DNA of 12,201 nucleotides from an uncultured Blautia sp. (lineage in GTDB: Bacteria > Bacillota > Clostridia > Lachnospirales > Lachnospiraceae), in NCBI GenBank assembly GCA_900553515.1, contig USDN01000077.1, forward strand, positions 1 through 12,201, given 5' to 3'. Under the pieces are notes generated by a model. That model was not told the origin of the DNA and did no database searches. It saw only the letters and a program-made list of their open reading frames with translations. The translations under genes and the position numbers were made by a program. Positions 1 through 7,335 of the stretch are shown piece by piece; the stretch's first letter is position 1; every line of letters begins with the position of its first letter.

Positions 1-46
1 TTTTTCTTTGACTCTGTTTTTTCATAAATCATTTGACACTACCTAC

Positions 47-466
47 TTAAATCAAACCTTCAAAATAAGCCACACTGCTGACACCGCCAGCCAACGCACC
101 AAACAGGATCATGATCAGTATAATAAGAAAGATCACGATCAATAAAAAGCAAAAATAAGATCTTGCAAAATTCTTAAGATTTCTGTTTTTAGTTCCACCT
201 ACTGAAAATACGATCAAAAGTACTAATCCTACAATAGGAAGCGAAAACAGAAGTTCATATCCCAGGTATCCCCACATACTGATAGGCTTATATTCTTCCG
301 GGATCATATCCGGAAAAGCAGGCATCATATTATTTTCCTTATTTCCACAATTTACAGTTGCATCTGAGTTTTTCTCATCTGTCTCTGGTGCTTTCAGTTC
401 CGCACCACATCGACGGCAAAACTTAGCTTCGTCTGCATTTTTTACTCCACATTTTTTGCAATACAT
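47..466 (-). CDS. Zinc-ribbon, two-TM small membrane protein
   Basis: This 139-residue protein opens with a zinc ribbon made of two CxxC knuckles (C3/C6 and C17/C20, the second reading CRRCG). A polar linker follows, then two strongly hydrophobic segments at about residues 65-89 and 103-126. The zinc ribbon is therefore probably cytoplasmic and the protein is anchored as a hairpin. The linker-to-TM region (PEEYKPISMWGYLGYELLF) matches a type of uncharacterised zinc-ribbon membrane protein that I recognise as common in Lachnospiraceae. Its function is unknown. The start is supported by AGGAGG seven bases upstream of the ATG. It is the last gene of the operon in this window, 34 nt after the 44-residue gene. 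The N-terminal ribbon layout is the same as in the 731-residue protein of the same operon, so the two may share a partner. Confidence in the gene is high; no molecular role can be assigned. Confidence 0.9.
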   Translation of the reverse strand: MYCKKCGVKNADEAKFCRRCGAELKAPETDEKNSDATVNCGNKENNMMPAFPDMIPEEYKPISMWGYLGYELLFSLPIVGLVLLIVFSVGGTKNRNLKNFARSYFCFLLIVIFLIILIMILFGALAGGVSSVAYFEGLI

Positions 467-500
467 AAAACATCCTCCTTTTCATTTTTTACCAAACCTT

Positions 501-635
501 TTAAAACTCTCTTTCAATTTCACTAAGCAGCTTTTTTCTCTGTTTTTCAAAAATATGTGGCAATATGCACAAAAGTACCATGCTGCCTAACATTCCGACG
601 ATACCTGCAGTCATCATCACAATCCCCATACTCAT
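501..635 (-). CDS. 44-residue single-pass membrane protein
   Basis: This short gene encodes a very hydrophobic segment (about residues 3-28, rich in Met, Ile, Leu and Gly) followed by a charged, probably helical tail (EKQRKKLLSEIEREF). This is a classic small single-pass membrane protein with a basic cytoplasmic tail. I chose the ATG at 635 because a perfect AGGAGG lies seven bases upstream of it. A longer frame from 695 would overlap the end of the kinase gene by about 40 nt, and its first 20 residues are polar and unlike a leader. The gene starts 19 nt after the kinase stop, so it is probably co-translated with the kinase. I recognise no named family. It may be an accessory subunit of the kinase or of the membrane complex, which is inference from position only. 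Confidence 0.75.
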   Translation of the reverse strand: MSMGIVMMTAGIVGMLGSMVLLCILPHIFEKQRKKLLSEIEREF

Positions 636-642
636 TTTCTGC

Positions 643-648
643 CCTCCT
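643..648 (-). promoter_or_regulatory. Ribosome binding site that sets the start of the 44-residue gene
   Basis: The minus strand reads AGGAGG here, seven bases before the ATG at 635. It lies in the gap just after the kinase stop codon. It argues for the short 44-residue product over the longer in-frame extension. Confidence 0.8.
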
Positions 649-654
649 GATTCT

Positions 655-2691
655 TTATTCCCCCGTGATCCATCCATTTGATACAGCCTGACCATAAAGT
701 TCCTTTAATTTGTCCATTTCCATATCATTGGCATTATTTTTAAGCTGCTGCTCATAAAGAACTTTTGCCTTTTTATAATAGTCACGAAACTCTGCATAGT
801 TTCTCTGTTCGATATCCATTTTCTCCTGTTCAGCAACCTCCAGAAATGCCAGAGCTTTATATGTTTTATAATTTTCACCATATTGCTCCAGCATCTGTTT
901 TAACAAACTGGAAGCTTCACCATATTTACTCATATTCTGATAAAGAACTGCCAGATTGTAATCAGTGTCATAACTCCCCATTCCCTGTTTACTGATCTGT
1001 CTGAACACCTCTGCCGCCTTCTCATAGTAAAAAACGTCATCGGTTTCATTTCCCATATCACTGTATACCTGTCCCAGATGTTCCAGTATCCCGATATTAT
1101 ATTCTACAGACAATTCTTTTCTGGCCTTTTCAAGCAATTCTATTTTTTCACTATATCCAGTCACACCATCTCCCTGACCATCAATGCATTTACATACCAT
1201 AATATACGCACGCATCTGCACATAGTCGTCTTCTGCTTTTTTAATACAATTCATAAAAATGTCTTTTGCACCCTGGAAATCTTCTGCATTAAACAGGATT
1301 TCCCCCTGTACATAATCAATTTCCACTGAATCAAGCCCCTGGCTTCTTGCTGTTTCAAGAGCCTGTCGTGCCTTTTCCAGATCACCTGTATAGGCAAGGG
1401 CGATAGCATAATCACGATAATAATCACCGTTATCCGGTTTGATCTCTATTGCTTTTTTATAACACATTGCCGCATTTTCATAATCTTCCTGTTTTTCATA
1501 AGAATTCCCAAGAAGATAATATACATTATTCAAAGAAGTTTCTTTTTCCTGAAGCTCTGGATTTTCCAAAATAACCTCTTTGATAAATATAATATTATCG
1601 CCATATTGTCTTTGTTGGTCCAGTGCAAGCGCTTTTTGAAAATATGCATCCAGCCTTTCCGGTATCAGTCTCACAGCCTTTTGATAATAGGATTCAAAAT
1701 TTTCAAATTCTCCTGAAGTAACACACTGTGATTCCATTCTCACCAGTTCTTCATACTGTTTTCGCCTGTCTATGTCTCTTCTGAAATATCCTCCGATCGT
1801 AAGTGCCGCACTTGCGGCCATGAGGCAGAATGTTAAAACATAAATCACTTTCTGCCTTACACAGAGATCTCGATACCGTTTATCCTTCTTCTGTATCTCT
1901 TTCAGATCACTGAGCAGCAACTCAGCTGTCTGATAACGTTTTGCCGGATCTGGTTCCAGACATTTCATTATAATATGGGCAAAAACATCATTGATCTTGG
2001 TCCCCGAATTCCGGATATCCTCCACGTATCCATTTTCATCCTGCTTAGGTTTTTTTCCCGTCATAAGATGATACAGAACTGCCCCAAGACTGTAGATATC
2101 TGCACGCCCGTCAATCGTCTTCCAAAGAGAGCGATCCAATTGATCCTGATTATAATGAAGTGCATAAATCTGTTCCGGAGCTGCGTATCCATTGGTGTAT
2201 CCTGTTACCCAGGCAGTATCTCCATCCAAAGTAGCTGAAATGTTAAAATCGATCAGGCAGATATTGCCATTTGGCATAAGCATAATATTTCCGGGTTTCA
2301 GATCACTGTGGATGATCGGTGGTTTCTGGCTATGAAGGTAACCCAATGTAGCACAGATCTGTCTGGCCCAGATGATCACAGATTTTTCCTTAAACTTCGT
2401 TCCCGAATCCAGATATTCTTTAAAAGAATTCCCGGGGATATAATCCATTACAGTATATACATCCCCGTCTGCCTCCAGAAAATCAAACACCTGCGGCAGG
2501 CAGGAATGCCTGAGATTTTTCAGGACATCTGCCTCTGCCCGGTTGTTCATAACATCTTTTATTTCCGTACGGATTTTTTTCAGTACAACATATTTTTTTA
2601 GATTTTTATGATAAGCTTTGTAGACCTCACCGCTGTTCCCGGCACCAATTTTTCCAATAATCTCATAAGTTTCTGAAAGATGGCTCAGCAT
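655..2691 (-). CDS. Transmembrane Ser/Thr protein kinase with extracytoplasmic TPR domain
   Basis: This is a 678-residue Hanks-type kinase. Residues 10-265 form the kinase domain. They include the glycine-rich loop (GAGNSGEV, 16-23), the ATP-binding lysine in VVLKKI (K38), the catalytic loop HSDLKPGN (H128, D130, K132, N135), the metal-binding motif DFN (148-150) in place of DFG, the APE motif (171-173) and RADIYSLG. All catalytic residues are present. The loop has Ser instead of Arg before the catalytic Asp, so it is a non-RD kinase. A membrane segment at about 281-302 follows a basic stretch, and the rest (304-678) is at least six TPR-like repeats predicted to lie outside the cell membrane. 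There is no PASTA domain. The ATG at 2691 is preferred over a GTG at 2715, which would overlap the upstream gene. The kinase sits next to an FHA protein in the same operon. That fits kinase plus phosphothreonine reader, though the substrate is not shown. Confidence 0.93.
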   Translation of the reverse strand: MLSHLSETYEIIGKIGAGNSGEVYKAYHKNLKKYVVLKKIRTEIKDVMNNRAEADVLKNLRHSCLPQVFDFLEADGDVYTVMDYIPGNSFKEYLDSGTKFKEKSVIIWARQICATLGYLHSQKPPIIHSDLKPGNIMLMPNGNICLIDFNISATLDGDTAWVTGYTNGYAAPEQIYALHYNQDQLDRSLWKTIDGRADIYSLGAVLYHLMTGKKPKQDENGYVEDIRNSGTKINDVFAHIIMKCLEPDPAKRYQTAELLLSDLKEIQKKDKRYRDLCVRQKVIYVLTFCLMAASAALTIGGYFRRDIDRRKQYEELVRMESQCVTSGEFENFESYYQKAVRLIPERLDAYFQKALALDQQRQYGDNIIFIKEVILENPELQEKETSLNNVYYLLGNSYEKQEDYENAAMCYKKAIEIKPDNGDYYRDYAIALAYTGDLEKARQALETARSQGLDSVEIDYVQGEILFNAEDFQGAKDIFMNCIKKAEDDYVQMRAYIMVCKCIDGQGDGVTGYSEKIELLEKARKELSVEYNIGILEHLGQVYSDMGNETDDVFYYEKAAEVFRQISKQGMGSYDTDYNLAVLYQNMSKYGEASSLLKQMLEQYGENYKTYKALAFLEVAEQEKMDIEQRNYAEFRDYYKKAKVLYEQQLKNNANDMEMDKLKELYGQAVSNGWITGE

Positions 2692-2699
2692 TTCTCCCT

Positions 2700-2706
2700 C
2701 TCCCTT
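2700..2706 (-). promoter_or_regulatory. Ribosome binding site supporting the ATG start of the kinase
   Basis: AAGGGAG on the minus strand lies eight bases before the ATG at 2691 and overlaps the stop codon (TAA) of the preceding gene. It supports starting the kinase at 2691 rather than at the GTG at 2715, and it points to translational coupling. Confidence 0.6.
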
Positions 2707-4900
2707 ATTTTCCACATGTACTGTTATCCGTTACGCTGAAGTTCATAGTTCCGGAACCTGGCTGCATTCCTGCATTTACCATAACAAGATCCTGCACACC
2801 CGGTTCTTTTCCAGCCAGTCCGCTGCTCAGAGGATTTGGTACCCCTGCCAGATCCTGAAACGGATTATTTACAAGATCCATTCCTGACAATACATCTGCA
2901 CTTTCAGATATCCAGGCACCACTTAATCCGCCTGCGGCAAGAGCTGCTGCAAAAGCATCTTTTCCGCCTTCCTGTGGAGAAGAAACTGATCCGTTTACAA
3001 GAGAAGCTGACGCCGCCATATTCAGCATTCCATCCGGTCCCATTTTGTATAATACAACAGTTGTCTTTGCCGAAGGATTTCCATCCCCTGTATCCATTCC
3101 AAAATAATGACTGGCAATTCCTATATCCACACTTGTTCCATTGTCTTTCAAAAAACACTCCTGCGTGCCACCGTAAGTTACACCTTCAATGGCTCTTCCA
3201 AATCCTTCTCCCGATCCAATCCGTACAGCCGCAGAAGTTACTGTATCATTTGTAACCACATAAGTGTCCAGAACAAGCTGCCCGCCGCTTACGGAAACAA
3301 CAAGGAGTTCCTGAGTACCATCTCCGTTAAAATCTCTTTTTTCTATTCCAAGAACCCCATTTACTGCTCCCATACCGGAATCATCTCCACAAGTATAGGA
3401 AATCGGCGTACTTAAGTTTACTCTCGGATTTGCAGATAGAAACTCTGCTGCATAAGCATCCAGAAGCTGATCCGGGCTTACCGTCTGAACCGGGATCTCT
3501 TCTGCCGGAAATTCCTCTGTTGGTAACTCCTCTACTGGAAATTCTTCTGTTGGAAGTTCTTCTGTTGGTAACTCCTCTGCCGGAAATTCTTCTGTTGGAA
3601 TTCCATCTCCGTTTTCATCAGCGGATGGTTCTGTTTCCACAGGATCTATTATCTCCCATTCCTCTGTATCAGGATCTGGCTCTGGCTCCAAAATTTCTCC
3701 CGTATCTGCTGAAGAATTTCCATCCTGATATGCTTCCACTTCCTCCCCCTCCAAAGAAGTGCTTGTATTTTCTGATGGAAGGATGACCTGGAGCACCAGC
3801 TCCAGACTCTGGAGATATTCTGCCAATTCATCTTCATCTGTCCCCTGTTTTACATAGACCTTGTAGTTAGAGGAATTGATCACAGCCGTATCTGTTTCTG
3901 TCTGTTCCTGACCTTCTGCTTTTGAAAAATATGCCTGTCGAAACTCCTCCCACGCAACATTGGCAGGATAAAATTCAACTCGGAGCACTTCCTCTCTGTC
4001 CTCGATCTGTCTGCCAACTTCATCAATCTGTTCCTGTGTGATTTCCTCTACAAGGTAAACAATAAACGGCGTCTCCATCTGGAGTTCTGTCTCCGGCATT
4101 TCTGTCGGTACAGGTGTCGGAGTCGTAATTTGCTCAGATCCTCCTGCAGATTCTGAACCGTCTTCTTCTATCTGATCATCTTCTTCCATTGGCATAGGAG
4201 TTGGTGTCAATTCATCATCCCAACCTTCCTGAAGTTCTGTAGTAAAAAGTTCTTCCGGCGTTGGAGTTGGATCTTTTTCCGGAGACGGTGTGATCACCTC
4301 AATGTAAACATAGATATTATTAAATCTGTCAATTGTATTCTGTGCCTGGCTGGCACCATTCTCATCATTATTTTCCTGATAAATATCAATCGTCTGATTA
4401 TAAATATTCTGGTATCTGTCCATCCGGTCTCTCCAGTTATCCAGATCTGAAGTGATCACACTCTCCGGCATGTTCTCAAGATTCTCATTTGTGCGGTTCA
4501 GCATTCTCAACGCACTATCCGGGTCTCCCATCTGATTATAGGTATCTGCCAGTCTCATAGTTGCATCCGGTGACTTTTCATTGATCTCAAGAGCTTCCTT
4601 AAAAGCAACTTCCGCTTTTTTATATTCCCCGGCTTCCAGATACTTGTCCCCAACATCCAGTTTTTCCTGAAACTGATCTGCAATGGTCCTTTTAGGATTT
4701 ACAAACAGCACTACTCCAAGGATGATCAAAAGACATACTGCTCCGGAAATTACAGGTATCAATATCCTGGGTTCCAGTTTTCTTCCTGATTTCTTGTTTT
4801 TCCTATCATTCGCAGAAGTCTGCTGGTTTACAGGCGTTCCACATATATTACAATATTTTTGTTCTTTTTCTAATTCATTCCCACACTTTGGACACTTCAT
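2705..4900 (-). CDS. Zinc-ribbon, TM, TPR protein with FtsX-ectodomain-like and FG-GAP-like segments
   Basis: This 731-residue protein is modular. It starts with a zinc ribbon (C3/C6, C17/C20) and a basic linker. A single TM at about 47-68 is followed by a TPR region at about 75-135 (GEYKKAEVAFKEALEI is a clear TPR helix) and a Thr/Pro-rich linker (about 203-275). Residues 279-375 resemble the two-lobed extracellular domain of FtsX. An acidic spacer holds seven PTEEF-type pentapeptides (435-470). The C-terminal domain carries DFNGDGTQELL (523-533), the Asp/Asn/Gly loop of FG-GAP/VCBS-type calcium-binding repeats. The ribbon should be cytoplasmic and the rest outside. It begins three bases after the FHA gene stop, with its AAGGAG inside the last FHA codons, so translation is tightly coupled. 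The whole protein is not a family I can name. A role in linking the membrane apparatus to the cell wall is inference. Confidence 0.88.
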   Translation of the reverse strand: MKCPKCGNELEKEQKYCNICGTPVNQQTSANDRKNKKSGRKLEPRILIPVISGAVCLLIILGVVLFVNPKRTIADQFQEKLDVGDKYLEAGEYKKAEVAFKEALEINEKSPDATMRLADTYNQMGDPDSALRMLNRTNENLENMPESVITSDLDNWRDRMDRYQNIYNQTIDIYQENNDENGASQAQNTIDRFNNIYVYIEVITPSPEKDPTPTPEELFTTELQEGWDDELTPTPMPMEEDDQIEEDGSESAGGSEQITTPTPVPTEMPETELQMETPFIVYLVEEITQEQIDEVGRQIEDREEVLRVEFYPANVAWEEFRQAYFSKAEGQEQTETDTAVINSSNYKVYVKQGTDEDELAEYLQSLELVLQVILPSENTSTSLEGEEVEAYQDGNSSADTGEILEPEPDPDTEEWEIIDPVETEPSADENGDGIPTEEFPAEELPTEELPTEEFPVEELPTEEFPAEEIPVQTVSPDQLLDAYAAEFLSANPRVNLSTPISYTCGDDSGMGAVNGVLGIEKRDFNGDGTQELLVVSVSGGQLVLDTYVVTNDTVTSAAVRIGSGEGFGRAIEGVTYGGTQECFLKDNGTSVDIGIASHYFGMDTGDGNPSAKTTVVLYKMGPDGMLNMAASASLVNGSVSSPQEGGKDAFAAALAAGGLSGAWISESADVLSGMDLVNNPFQDLAGVPNPLSSGLAGKEPGVQDLVMVNAGMQPGSGTMNFSVTDNSTCGK
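3491..3598 (-). repeat. Tandem 15-bp repeats encoding PTEEF-type pentapeptides
   Basis: Seven consecutive 15-bp units plus one extra codon encode P[TAV]EE[FLI] repeats, residues 435-470 of the 731-residue protein. The units differ at wobble bases and at the second and fifth residues, so the array is degenerate, not freshly expanded. It forms a proline/glutamate spacer between the FtsX-like segment and the C-terminal domain. Confidence 0.9.
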
Positions 4901-4903
4901 CTG

Positions 4904-6019
4904 TCAGCTCTCCTTCCTGAAGATAAATTCCTCATCCGACAGCCGAATCCTGTCTCCCTGCTCCAGTTTTTCCGGATGTGCAGGCATCACACGTATCCCA
5001 TTCAGATAAGTATAATTGCTGGAATTCAGATCTTCGATATAATATTCACCCTCTCTGAACCGTATCACACAATGCTCTCTGCTGATCGTAGGATTATTAC
5101 GGATACAGATATCTGTCATCAAAGCTCTCTTTCCTACCTTACAATTCTCAACTGTGATCGAAAATACTTCCTGTGTCCTTTCTCTCACAAGCTCTGCATG
5201 GATCTTATATGTCCTTTTCAAAAGAACCGTTTCGTTGTCACCATCATCCCGCAAAAGGACTGTCTGTGAATCATTGTCTTCTTCCTGAAGCTTCTCTTCA
5301 TAAACTCCTGGAGCATCTTCCTTTTCCCATGATCTTTCTTCCTTCGGTGTTTCCGATTTTTCTTCTTTCTCCCACGGCCTTTCTTCCGCCGGCATTTCCC
5401 ATGGTTTTTCCAGGATTTCTTCCTTCTCCCATGGCGCCTCTTCTGCCGGCATTTCCGGATCTTCTTTCTCCCATATCTCCTCTTCTGTTACCGGTACGAC
5501 ATCTCGCCATGGCTGTTGACCGGAACTGTCAGATTTCATTTCAAAAAGTTCATCCGACAGATTCCCCATTGGTTCCGGCGGGATCAGTGGCAGCCCTCTG
5601 GATTCTGAAGATTTTAATGGATATGATGGATTTTTCCCCTCTTGCTTTACAGGGATACAGACCAGCTTCACTTCTCCCGTGGCAATTTCTGCATACATAT
5701 ATTGTTTTTCCGTCATTATTTCCGGATGAGGAATCCCTTTTCCCGTCAGATTCTCAATTGCTTTCTGAATTTTTTCCTCCAGTGCGTCCCGCTCTTCCTG
5801 TGCAAGATCCTCTCTCCAAGCCATCATATTTACAGTACCGGAAATATCATAAGTAAATACACAGTGTCCTCCTTCTCTGTGCAGCGAAACAGGCAGAAGA
5901 TTCCTGTTCACAGAACCGCTTTCTATAATTCTCCAGGCCTCCTTATCCAAAACTTCATTCTGGTCGGAATAATAACTAAATAAAGAGTGTCTTCCGGCAA
6001 AATCATACTCAAATTTCAT
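4904..6019 (-). CDS. DUF6382-type N-terminal domain with C-terminal FHA domain
   Basis: This 371-residue protein has no signal peptide or membrane segment, so it is cytoplasmic. Residues 1 to about 150 match what I know as the DUF6382 type of domain found ahead of FHA domains in Clostridia, with no known function. A low-complexity acidic linker follows, with WEKEE-type repeats (about 181-235). Two copies of a TVLL motif follow (T253 and T264, each preceded by acidic or Asn residues). The FHA domain spans about 286-369. Its phosphothreonine-binding landmarks are present: GK (296-297, where Arg is more usual), SREH (313-316), NSSN (332-335) and NG (340-341). It therefore probably binds phosphothreonine peptides. 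The kinase two genes downstream is the obvious source of such marks. The ATG at 6019 has a GGAAGGGAG Shine-Dalgarno that overlaps the stop of the WG gene. The FHA call is firm, the N-terminal domain call is moderate, and the kinase link is inferred. Confidence 0.92.
   Translation of the reverse strand: MKFEYDFAGRHSLFSYYSDQNEVLDKEAWRIIESGSVNRNLLPVSLHREGGHCVFTYDISGTVNMMAWREDLAQEERDALEEKIQKAIENLTGKGIPHPEIMTEKQYMYAEIATGEVKLVCIPVKQEGKNPSYPLKSSESRGLPLIPPEPMGNLSDELFEMKSDSSGQQPWRDVVPVTEEEIWEKEDPEMPAEEAPWEKEEILEKPWEMPAEERPWEKEEKSETPKEERSWEKEDAPGVYEEKLQEEDNDSQTVLLRDDGDNETVLLKRTYKIHAELVRERTQEVFSITVENCKVGKRALMTDICIRNNPTISREHCVIRFREGEYYIEDLNSSNYTYLNGIRVMPAHPEKLEQGDRIRLSDEEFIFRKES
5312..5479 (-). repeat. 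Degenerate WEKEE / MPAEE repeats in the linker of the FHA protein
   Basis: Five tryptophans fall in near-identical contexts (WEKED, WEKEE, PWEMP, WEKEE, WEKED), with two MPAEE units between them, at about residues 181-236. At DNA level the units share TCTTTCTCCCA-like blocks on the plus strand. The array looks like an expanded, disordered acidic linker. Confidence 0.75.
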
Positions 6020-6034
6020 TTTTCTTCTCCCTTC

Positions 6035-7324
6035 CTAATAAATATCCAGCTGTATCAACTGCCATTTTTCATTTTCTTTCACAGGCGCAATACCATTTTG
6101 GTTAAATGTCTTTGCCCCTTCAAATTGCGGATCTATAATAAAATCTCCGTTTTCTTTGATAAATCCCCATTTTCCCCCTGAACTGACCGGCGCATATCCT
6201 ATTTCCGAAAAGCTTCCTGCATTTTCAAAAGCTCCCTGCAGCACTCGTTTGCCCTGTGAAGAAACAAATCCCCATTTACCGGCCTGCATAACAGCAGCCG
6301 GACCAGAGGAAACAAAAGGCATTACCGAATCATAGGATTCTCCGACCTGTACGCCGTCCTTGTTGATCAAATGATATTTTTCTCCGATTTTTACAAATAC
6401 AACTTCATTTCTGGAACAAAATCCCCATTCATCACAAACGATTTCATCAAACCCAAAATCTGTAAAAGGATGAAAGTCCTCGTGGATCAAAGCCCATTTA
6501 TCCCCTTTTTTTACTCCGGCAATCCCGTTTAAAAAAGGCGTAACCCCATCGTATTCAAATTCTGTCATCTTTTTGAAATCTTCACTTAAATATCCCCACT
6601 TTCCATCTTTTTCTGCCGGAATGACTCCATTGCTGCAGATTCCCAGAAATCCATAAACTTCATCCGGCTGTCGTCTTTTGTAATTATTTTTGTCAATGTA
6701 GTACCAGTTTCCATCTTTTTTCACCGGTGCAAAACCATTTTCTCCAAAAAGGCTGATGTTTTCATACTCCGTCCGGATCACTGGATTTCCTTCCCCATCG
6801 ATCATGCCCATTTCTTCCCCTGTTTTAACCATCATACAGGAAGCACAGGTATTCGATATGCTGTCATACTCCTCTCCAAGATAACGGAATCCTCCTGCCA
6901 GAGAACTTAATTTTGCGCGCAAAGAACCATTTATATTACTTTCCTTTATCTGTGTCTTCAAAAGGGCAATTGCATTTTCCCGTTCCCCTTTTTCCAGATA
7001 GTAGTCCACCAGGATCAAAACAGCCTGTTCATTGTCTTTTCCAACAGCAATCGCATCATTACAGGCTTGAATAAAGGACGTCTCATCCTGAAGATTTTTA
7101 TAATTTTCTGCAATCTTCAAATATATATTTTCATTATCCGTATCAAATTCCAGCGCTTTCTGATACTCTAACACAGCATCATAATAAATTCCTTTTTCCT
7201 CATATTTCTGTGCCTCTGCCAGATGTCTTCGATACTCCATAGGCTTTTTTGTTGCTGCTGAAAAAGTGACCCACCAGGACAGACCTAAAAGGAGCACCAC
7301 TGCAGATATCATCAGCTTTTTCAT
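6035..7324 (-). CDS. Exported TPR and WG-repeat protein
   Basis: This 429-residue protein begins with MKK and a hydrophobic stretch (about 4-24), either a cleaved signal peptide or an N-terminal anchor. There is no lipobox cysteine. TPR-like helices span about 31-130 (GIYYDAVLEYQKALEFD and a second set near 102-125). From about 170 to the end there are roughly eight WG-type units spaced about 35 residues apart. The clearest are GKWGYL (241), DKWALI (275), GKWGFV (349) and GKWGFI (384), each followed by a short turn and a hydrophobic strand. WG repeats (KWG family) form beta-rich binding surfaces of poorly known function. The start is supported by GAGGTG seven bases upstream, overlapping the TGA of the prepilin peptidase gene. 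Its position between pilin processing and the FHA/kinase genes suggests an envelope role in this apparatus, which is inference. Confidence 0.9.
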   Translation of the reverse strand: MKKLMISAVVLLLGLSWWVTFSAATKKPMEYRRHLAEAQKYEEKGIYYDAVLEYQKALEFDTDNENIYLKIAENYKNLQDETSFIQACNDAIAVGKDNEQAVLILVDYYLEKGERENAIALLKTQIKESNINGSLRAKLSSLAGGFRYLGEEYDSISNTCASCMMVKTGEEMGMIDGEGNPVIRTEYENISLFGENGFAPVKKDGNWYYIDKNNYKRRQPDEVYGFLGICSNGVIPAEKDGKWGYLSEDFKKMTEFEYDGVTPFLNGIAGVKKGDKWALIHEDFHPFTDFGFDEIVCDEWGFCSRNEVVFVKIGEKYHLINKDGVQVGESYDSVMPFVSSGPAAVMQAGKWGFVSSQGKRVLQGAFENAGSFSEIGYAPVSSGGKWGFIKENGDFIIDPQFEGAKTFNQNGIAPVKENEKWQLIQLDIY

Positions 7325-7335
7325 AATTTTTCACC

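Noticed and set aside
1..46. Terminator after the last gene
   Set aside because: Only a loose TTTGA/TCAAA pairing is present, with no GC-rich stem followed by a T-run on the minus strand. Any terminator must lie beyond the left edge.
636..695. Twenty-residue N-terminal extension of the 44-residue membrane protein
   Set aside because: It overlaps the kinase end, is polar, and has no ribosome binding site in front. The internal ATG at 635 has a perfect one.
2692..2715. GTG start that would extend the kinase by eight residues
   Set aside because: It overlaps the stop of the upstream gene, is a rarer start codon, and adds a Gly/Glu stretch that is really the Shine-Dalgarno region of the ATG at 2691.
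3430..3786. Plus-strand open frame of 118 codons rich in Leu, Pro and Glu
   Set aside because: It is the complement of the PTEEF repeat and acidic linker of the minus-strand gene. The repeats keep the opposite frame open. There is no sensible ribosome binding site or domain.
5173..5856. Plus-strand open frame of 227 codons opposite the FHA gene
   Set aside because: The proline/leucine-rich product is explained by the complement of the Glu/Trp-repeat linker. The FHA and DUF6382 signatures prove that the minus strand is coding.
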